From a virus, in IMG/VR virus record IMGVR_UViG_3300010389_000092, positions 5,974-28,519 of that record: a stretch of DNA of 22,546 nt; one strand, given 5' to 3'. A program made the translations under genes and the position numbers. The notes beneath the pieces were generated by a model that saw only the letters and a list, made by a program, of their open reading frames with translations, had not been told where the DNA came from and made no database searches. Positions 18,326-22,546 of this stretch are shown here, piece after piece; the stretch's first letter is position 1; every line of letters starts with the position of its first letter.

Positions 18326-18553
18326 ATGGAATATATTAAAGTGAAAGATAAAGACCACCTTGCAAGAGATATGAATTCAAATGGAATTGTAAATTTTGAT
18401 ATGAAGGGTTATGAGAAATATATTGAGAACTACAAAAGAGTTTACAGTGAATCTCAAAAAATTAAAAATCTCGAGAGCGAAATGAGTGAAATTAAAGATG
18501 ATTTAAATGAAATTAAAACTTTATTGAGGAATTTAGCAAATGGATCCAGATAA
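18326..18553 (+). CDS. Small coiled-coil protein (75 residues) upstream of gp13
   Basis: The product starts MEYIKVKDKDHLARDMNSNG and has two parts: an N-terminal region of about 38 residues with a Tyr-rich helix (YEKYIENYKRVY), and a C-terminal helix with heptad positions I, L, M, I, L, I, L, L spaced 3-4-3-4-3-4-3 (IKNLESEMSEIKDDLNEIKT onward). This is a nearly ideal coiled coil. The ATG at 18326 is 2 nt after the preceding stop and has AGGA at the right distance; an in-frame TTG at 18320 is less likely. The gene overlaps the next by 14 nt. Similar small proteins occur before gene 13 in marine T4-like phages; I know of no assigned function. The position corresponds to wac (fibritin) in T4, but there is no sequence evidence of homology. 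Confidence 0.85.
   Translation: MEYIKVKDKDHLARDMNSNGIVNFDMKGYEKYIENYKRVYSESQKIKNLESEMSEIKDDLNEIKTLLRNLANGSR
18526..18530 (+). promoter_or_regulatory. Ribosome binding site of the 54-residue gene
   Basis: GAGGA is 9 nt before the ATG at 18540, within the end of the coiled-coil gene. It supports translation of the very short gene that follows. Confidence 0.6.
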
Positions 18554-18704
18554 AATTACTTTAGAAAATATATCTAAATTATTTGAATATGAGAAACTTT
18601 CTAGAGACCTAGATAGTATAGATGATATTGAAACTTTAAGAAATTTTGCAAAATCTTATGCAAAACTCTATTTCAAACAACAAGAAGTCATATTAACACT
18701 CTAA
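18540..18704 (+). CDS. Small acidic helical protein (54 residues) upstream of gp13
   Basis: ATG 18540 to TAA 18702-18704 encodes MDPDKITLENISKLFEYEKL, then SRDLDSIDDIETLRNFAKSY, then AKLYFKQQEVILTL. It has no membrane segment or known motif; it reads as two amphipathic helices. It overlaps the preceding gene by 14 nt and its stop codon shares one base with the gp13 start (TAATG), so the three genes are probably translationally coupled. A GAGGA ribosome site precedes it. The reading is supported because it exactly fills the space between the 75-residue gene and gp13, and because similar short proteins (with '..IDDI.TLRNFAKSYAKLY..QQE') are familiar from this place in marine T4-like phages. The function is unknown. 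Confidence 0.8.
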   Translation: MDPDKITLENISKLFEYEKLSRDLDSIDDIETLRNFAKSYAKLYFKQQEVILTL

Positions 18705-19549
18705 TGGCACAACCATCTACCAGACAAGAACTTATTGATTATTGCAAAAGAAAACTGGGTTCTCCAGTATTAGAAATAAATGTAGCTGATGAGCAAATTG
18801 AAGATTTAGTAGATGACGCCATTCAATTGTTCCAAGAGAGGCATTTTGATGGGGTGTATCCAACATTTTACAAATATAAAATAACCCAAGATGACATTGA
18901 TAGGGGAAGAACTAGAGGGGGATCTTCCCCTGTGGGAATTGCAACAACTACTACAACTGTAAATGTAGCTGGTATACCAGCTACATTTACATACGAAGAA
19001 AATAGCAATTATCTTCAAGTTCCACCAAATATTATTGGAGTAAATAAAATTTTTACCTTTGACGGTACAAATACGATTACAAATAATATGTTCAGTGTGA
19101 AATATCAATTATTTTTAAATGACGTTTATTATTGGGGTTCAACTGAGTTGTTGAGTTATTCTATGATAAAAACTTACTTAGAGGATCTTGACTTTTTATT
19201 AAACACTCAGAAACAAATAAGATTTAATAAAAGGCAAGACAGATTATATTTAGATATTGATTGGTCATCAGTATCTGTCAATAATTACATAATTATAGAT
19301 TGCTATTCAACGTTAGATCCAAATGATTATTCCAGAGTGTGGAATGATTCTTTTATAAAATTATATTTAACTTCGTTAATTAAGAAGCAATGGGGTCAAA
19401 ATATGATGAAATTTGTTGGGGTAAAACTTCCTGGTGGTATAGAATTAAATGGAAGACAAATGTATGATGATGCACAGAGAGAGTTGGATGTCTTAATGGA
19501 AAAAATGTCTAATACTTACGAACTTCCACCATTAGACATGATTGGGTAA
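18704..19549 (+). CDS. 13: Neck protein gp13 (head completion)
   Basis: gp13 joins the portal vertex after DNA packaging and, with gp14, forms the neck to which the tail attaches. The 281-residue product begins with the family's typical N-terminus (STRQELIDYCKRKLGSPVLE, VADEQIEDLVDDAIQLFQER) followed by HFDGVYPTFYKYKIT, and has the later block DLDFLLNTQKQIRFNKRQDR and the W.GQNMMKF.GV.LPGG region. T4 gp13 is 309 residues. The start ATG overlaps the previous stop by one base; no strong ribosome site is seen, so coupling is likely. A variable loop at about residues 66-98 (RGRTRGGSSPVGIATTTTT and onward) is encoded by DNA with two inverted repeats, including a 34-bp palindrome. Its place immediately before gp14 is the T4 order. 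Confidence 0.92.
   Translation: MAQPSTRQELIDYCKRKLGSPVLEINVADEQIEDLVDDAIQLFQERHFDGVYPTFYKYKITQDDIDRGRTRGGSSPVGIATTTTTVNVAGIPATFTYEENSNYLQVPPNIIGVNKIFTFDGTNTITNNMFSVKYQLFLNDVYYWGSTELLSYSMIKTYLEDLDFLLNTQKQIRFNKRQDRLYLDIDWSSVSVNNYIIIDCYSTLDPNDYSRVWNDSFIKLYLTSLIKKQWGQNMMKFVGVKLPGGIELNGRQMYDDAQRELDVLMEKMSNTYELPPLDMIG
18903..18930 (+). other. Inverted repeat in gene 13 (8-bp stem)
   Basis: GGGGAAGA (18903-18910) and TCTTCCCC (18923-18930) are exact reverse complements with a 12-nt spacer. A shorter alternative fold uses GGGGA and TCCCC closer together. The stem is G+C-rich in an A+T-rich gene and lies 27 nt before a long palindrome. Confidence 0.6.
18958..18991 (+). other. 34-bp perfect palindrome inside gene 13
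   Basis: The left half TGTAAATGTAGCTGGTA (18958-18974) is followed without spacer by its exact reverse complement (18975-18991). As RNA it would form a stem of about 15 bp closed by UAUA; as DNA it could extrude a cruciform. It codes for VNVAGIPATFT in the gp13 frame and keeps the frame intact. Confidence 0.9.
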
Positions 19550-19554
19550 AAAAT

Positions 19555-20967
19555 ATGCTAAATCCGTTTTTTCTTCAGGGTTCTAAATCAGAGCAAGGTC
19601 TCATTCAAGATCTGATCAATGAACAACTTAGAATGTATGGAGTTGAAGTTTATTATCTTCCAAGGCAATATGTAACAGAAAAAACTATTATAAGAGAAGT
19701 TATAGAATCGGAATTTAATAATGCATATCCAATTGAAGCTTACATAGATACTTATGATGGATATGCAGATAATCCAACCATTCTTTCAAAGTTTGGAATA
19801 CAAGCATTAAATGAAATTACATTAATTATATCTAGAGAAAGATTTAAAAATTATATTTCTCCACTTACAAAAAATGCAATTAATATAAAATTATCAACAA
19901 GACCAAAAGAAGGCGATTTAATCTATTTTCCCTTAGGCGAAAGATTATTTGAAATTAAATATGTGGAACATGAGAAACCATTTTATCAACTTCAAGGATT
20001 ATACACATACCAGTTAAGATGTGAATTATTTAGATATGAAGATGAAATTATTGATACTAGTATTGAAGAAATTGATGGAATAATTAGTGGAGATGATTTA
20101 ACCGACCCAGAAAAAATTTCTTCAAGTAACCTAATAAGTTTAACGATGGTTGGGTTAGGAGTTACTGCAACGGCAACTGTATCTATAGTTGATGGTGGAG
20201 TAAGATACGTAACTATGACTAATAGGGGAGGTGGATATACTAGCACTCCCACAGTTGGATTTTCATCTGCTCCGGTTAATGGAAAAACGGCGGCCGCCGT
20301 TGCAAAAATGATTAGCGGAATAGTTGTATGTAACGACAATACCAATCCACAGGCCTCTTCTGTTCAAGAAGTTTTAATTACAAATTCTGGATTTGGATAT
20401 ACAGTGGCTCCAGGGGTAAGATTTATTGGCGGAGGAGGAAGCGGGGCAACAGGAATTTCTTCCATTGGAGATGGTATAGTTGGAATTATTACTGTCACAA
20501 ATTCTGGTTCCGGATATATAACTTCACCGCCAATAACATTTAATGGTAGTTCTGCAGTCTCTGCAGCTGCAACAGCAGTAGTATCTACTGAAGGATCTAT
20601 TGCTGCCATTTATATTACAAATGCAGGTCTTGGTTATACAGAAACTCCGACTATTTTTATAGGAGATCCTGCTTTAACTTCAACTGGAAGTTTTATTTTT
20701 AATGAAACTATTACTGGATCTCAAAGTGGAGTAACTGCAAAAGTAAAATCTTGGAATTCTATCACAAATATACTTCAAGTTTCAAATGTTAGTGGAACGT
20801 TTATTCTTGGAGAAAATATTATAGGATCAGAGTCAAATGCATCACATTATCTAAGATTAATAGATGAATTTCCTTCAGATGATGGATATGCAAATAATGA
20901 TCAAATAGAAGAGGAGGCGGATAATATTATAGATTTTAGTGAGACTAATCCGTTTGGAATGCCATAA
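19555..20967 (+). CDS. 14: Neck protein gp14 with inserted Gly-Tyr repeats
   Basis: gp14 completes the head neck together with gp13. Residues 1 to about 165 match T4 gp14 closely: [60 protein letters not shown] and [20 protein letters not shown] resemble T4 'IQMRGVECYYVPREY', 'AAYLNSFEGYE', '[20 protein letters not shown]' and 'PFYQLG'. The end, ...NPFGMP, corresponds to T4 'SSPFDNDFMD'. The protein is 470 residues against 256 in T4: about 225 residues (203-428) are inserted before the C-terminal tail, comprising four Gly-Tyr repeats and one 'SG-TA...G.F..GE' module. The ATG is 5 nt after the gp13 stop. The gene ends 65 nt before gp15. Confidence 0.95.
   Translation: [470 protein letters not shown]
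20195..20700 (+). repeat. Four Gly-Tyr repeats inserted in gp14
   Basis: Units are [52 protein letters not shown] and [18 protein letters not shown], each preceded by a strand such as VRYVTM, VQEVLI, VGIITV or IAAIYI and followed by an Ala/Gly-rich stretch. Spacing is about 38-54 residues. This is the most regular copy of the repeat in the window. Confidence 0.85.
20286..20301 (+). other. 16-bp perfect G+C-rich palindrome in gene 14
   Basis: AACGGCGGCCGCCGTT reads the same on both strands and contains an 8-bp NotI-type GCGGCCGC core. It codes for part of KTAAAVAK at the border of the first gp14 repeat. Its G+C content is far above that of its surroundings. Confidence 0.8.
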
Positions 20968-20979
20968 AAAAAATTAATA

Positions 20980-20987
20980 GATAAATA
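20980..20987 (+). promoter_or_regulatory. Candidate T4-type late promoter before gp15
   Basis: GATAAATA matches the T4 late box TATAAATA at seven of eight positions. It lies in the only gene gap longer than 20 nt (20968-21032), 45 nt before the gp15 ATG, which gives room for a leader. The gap also holds a weak inverted repeat (TACTA 21001-21005 with TAGTA 21013-21017, also AATACTA with TAGTATT). In such A+T-rich sequence the match is only suggestive. Confidence 0.4.
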
Positions 20988-21032
20988 CTATTATTAGTTT
21001 TACTATTGAAAGTAGTATTGTAAGTTAATTAT

Positions 21033-22034
21033 ATGTTTGAATATTTTTATAACGAAATTCTAAGAAAAACCGTAATAGCATTCGGGTCTCTTTTTAATAA
21101 TATTTCAATACGCCACACGAATAATAGTGGAGATATTATTAATACAATAAAAGTACCTTTGGCATATGGTCCAACCCAAAAGTTTTTAGCAAGACTTAAT
21201 GAGTCACCAAATTTAAGTAAACAAACACAAATTACATTGCCAAGAATGTCTTTTGAGTTTACTGGACTAACTTATGATTCTACAAGAAAATCTACTACTA
21301 CTCAGTATTTTACATCAAAATCAGTTGAGGATGGAACTGAAATAAAAAAAGCATATCTTCCAGTTCCATATAGTATGCAGTTTGAACTAAGTATTATGAC
21401 TAAGTTGAATGATGATGCTTTGCAGATAGTCGAACAAATTTTGCCGTATTTTCAACCATCATATACTATGACTGTCGATTTAGTAAGTTCAATTAATGAA
21501 AAGAGAGACATACCGGTTGTTCTTGAAAATATTACCATGCAAGATGACTATGAAGGTGATTTTAATACACGAAGAGTTCTAATTTACACCTTAAGGTTTA
21601 CTGCAAAAACATACATCTTTGGCCCAACATCTTCCGCATCTAAAGATATTATCAAAAAATCTACTATCGGATATGTTACTGGAGGAACTACAACATCACC
21701 AACAAGAGAAGTGGTATACTCAGTTGAACCAAGAGCGATTCAAAATTATACTGGCATTGTTTTAACTAATCTTACAAGTGATATATCAACTACTGATACA
21801 GTAATTACTGTTAATGATGCGAGTTCTATTTTAGTCAATACCTATTTGGATTTGGAAGGAGAAGAAGTATATGTTGTTTCAAAATCGGATAATGTTTTAA
21901 CTGTTCAAAGAGGTAAAGATGGAACTACTATTACTTCTCACTTGGGAGGTTCTCCAGTTAAATCTATTACTGCGGAAGATAATGCATTAGTTGAGGAAGG
22001 TGACGATTTTGGATTTAGTGGATCGCTTTTTTAG
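21033..22034 (+). CDS. 15: Tail terminator / sheath stabiliser gp15
   Basis: gp15 caps the finished tail tube and sheath and joins the tail to the neck. The N-terminus MFEYFYNEILRKTVIAFGSL parallels T4 'MFGYFYNSSFRRYATLMGDL'; ELSIMTKLNDDALQIVEQIL then PYFQPSYTM parallels T4 'ELSIFTRYEDDMFQIVEQILPYFQPHF'; KRDIPVVLENITMQDDYEGD and RRVLIYTLRFTAKTYIFGP match 'KRDIKIVLMSAAIDE' and 'RRRIEWSLTFEVNGWMYPP'. VEPRAIQNY aligns with T4 'VVPRDIDPE'. It is 333 residues against 272 in T4: from about residue 244 to 318 an extra beta module is present (TDTVITVNDASSILV, VQRGKDGTTITSHLGG), related to modules in both giant proteins. The end is acidic (EEGDDFGFSGSLF). The ATG at 21033 has no strong ribosome site. 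Confidence 0.95.
   Translation: MFEYFYNEILRKTVIAFGSLFNNISIRHTNNSGDIINTIKVPLAYGPTQKFLARLNESPNLSKQTQITLPRMSFEFTGLTYDSTRKSTTTQYFTSKSVEDGTEIKKAYLPVPYSMQFELSIMTKLNDDALQIVEQILPYFQPSYTMTVDLVSSINEKRDIPVVLENITMQDDYEGDFNTRRVLIYTLRFTAKTYIFGPTSSASKDIIKKSTIGYVTGGTTTSPTREVVYSVEPRAIQNYTGIVLTNLTSDISTTDTVITVNDASSILVNTYLDLEGEEVYVVSKSDNVLTVQRGKDGTTITSHLGGSPVKSITAEDNALVEEGDDFGFSGSLF
21764..21985 (+). repeat. 'RG-DGT' beta module at the C-terminus of gp15
   Basis: The segment reads TDTVITVNDASSILVNTYLD, LEGEEVYVVSKSDNVLTVQR, GKDGTTITSHLGGSPVKSI. T4 gp15 has nothing alike at this position. The same order of motifs is seen at 17056-17290 and 6118-6340 in the two giant proteins. Confidence 0.7.
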
Positions 22035-22040
22035 TAAATT

Positions 22041-22469
22041 ATGAAGATGACAAAGAAATTTGACAAATTAAATGAGACTTTTAACGTAGATGGTGAGATA
22101 GTCTCTGTTGAAAAAGAAATTAAAACACAAATTGATAGAATTCAAATAAAATCAGATGATGTTGCAAAAGACTATGAATATACGAGGGGTAACTTATATT
22201 CATTAATAGAAAAAGGTCAAGAGGCAATTAATGGTATTTTAGAACTTGCTCAGGAGAGTGAAATGCCTAGAGCTTATGAAGTGGCGGGTCAACTTATTAA
22301 AAATGTTGCTGATGCAACAGATAAATTAATGGATCTTCAAAAGAAACTTAAAGATATTGAAGAAGAAAAGCAGAAGGGCCCAACAACAGTTAATAATGCA
22401 TTATTTGTAGGTTCAACTGCCGAACTAGCAAAATTACTCAAACAACAAACAGAAAATGAAGAGTTTTAA
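22041..22469 (+). CDS. 16: Small terminase subunit gp16
   Basis: gp16 is the small terminase subunit that regulates the large terminase at the start of DNA packaging. Over the central part, DDVAKDYEYTRGNLYSLIEK, ILELAQESEMPRAYEVAGQL, NVADATDKLMDLQKKLKDIE parallel T4 '[20 protein letters not shown]', '[21 protein letters not shown]', 'TTTNREILKLHKDMKDI', and the end VNNALFVGSTAELAKLL parallels T4 'NIQNATVFMGSPTELMDEI'. It is 142 residues against 164 in T4. Most of it is predicted helix, as expected for the oligomerising coiled-coil core. The ATG at 22041 is 6 nt after the gp15 stop, and a second in-frame ATG lies two codons on. The next gene overlaps its last 14 nt. Confidence 0.92.
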   Translation: MKMTKKFDKLNETFNVDGEIVSVEKEIKTQIDRIQIKSDDVAKDYEYTRGNLYSLIEKGQEAINGILELAQESEMPRAYEVAGQLIKNVADATDKLMDLQKKLKDIEEEKQKGPTTVNNALFVGSTAELAKLLKQQTENEEF

Positions 22470-22546
22470 GAAGTTTCAAGAAGAGTGGACGAATAAATAT
22501 AAAAAGAGTATTGATTGCTCCAACCCAAAGGGATTTTCTCAACGTG
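22456..22546 (+). CDS. Start of a further gene with NPKGFSQR motif, 3'-truncated
   Basis: From ATG 22456 the frame is open to the end of the window and gives MKSFKKFQEEWTNKYKKSID, then CSNPKGFSQR. The overlap of 14 nt with gp16 fits the tight spacing seen throughout the window. In T4 the gene after 16 is 17, the large terminase, but this N-terminus does not resemble large-terminase starts that I know. The lysine-rich start followed by 'C-NPKGFSQ' recalls short uncharacterised proteins of marine T4-like phages. No ribosome site is clear. Only 30 residues are visible, so no function can be given. Confidence 0.6.
   Translation, partial: MKSFKKFQEEWTNKYKKSIDCSNPKGFSQR

Noticed and set aside
19992-20609. 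Long open frames on the minus strand opposite gp14
   Set aside because: They are shadows of the Gly/Ala/Thr-rich repeats on the + strand; no ribosome sites and no recognisable protein.
21001-21019. Hairpin in the gp14-gp15 gap as a terminator
   Set aside because: The stem is only 5 bp of mixed composition with no T run after it.

Overview
The window is a strongly A+T-rich, almost gap-free block of late virion genes from a T4-like myovirus. All genes are on the + strand. The proteins gp8, gp13, gp14, gp15 and gp16 are recognisable by resemblance to their T4 counterparts, and they keep the T4 gene order 8 ... 13-14-15-16. The YHYH-domain giant protein, the DUF4815-type giant protein, the two tiny genes before gene 13 and the enlarged gp8/gp14/gp15 are typical of marine T4-like phages (cyanophages and pelagiphages). 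The high A+T content fits a phage of Prochlorococcus or SAR11, but nothing here fixes the host: there are no photosynthesis genes, tRNAs or integration genes in the window.

Layout: (1) 1-8859, the 3' part of a giant gene (start outside the window, at least 2952 codons visible) for a mosaic repeat protein with a YHYH domain; it sits where T4 has gene 7. (2) 8880-10460, gp8 baseplate wedge, enlarged by an inserted repeat block. (3) 10467-18323, a 2618-residue protein with an N-terminal DUF4815-like region, filling the space where T4 has genes 9-12. (4) 18326-18553 and 18540-18704, two overlapping tiny genes of 75 and 54 residues; the first encodes a nearly ideal coiled coil and lies at the wac position. 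(5) 18704-19549 gp13 and 19555-20967 gp14, the neck. (6) 21033-22034 gp15, the tail terminator. (7) 22041-22469 gp16, small terminase. (8) from 22456, the start of a further gene cut by the window end. Genes overlap or are separated by 2-20 nt, except for a 65-nt gap before gp15. No stretch over 300 bases lacks a gene.

How the genes work together: (1) to (3) should build the baseplate wedge and its peripheral fibre or adhesin parts, gp13/gp14 complete the head neck, gp15 caps the tail tube and sheath, and gp16 starts DNA packaging. The assignments to baseplate or fibre for the two giant proteins are inferred from position and domain style.

The most striking feature is a shared set of short beta-rich modules pasted into otherwise unrelated virion proteins: Gly-Ser-Gly-Tyr repeats in the first giant protein, gp8, the second giant protein and gp14; an 'RG-DGT...H..G' module in the first giant protein, the second giant protein and gp15; and an 'SG-TA...G.F..GE' module in the two giant proteins and gp14. 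In one place in the first giant protein two modules appear to be nested inside a third. The second notable feature is a set of perfect inverted repeats inside coding sequence, the strongest a 34-bp perfect palindrome in gene 13.
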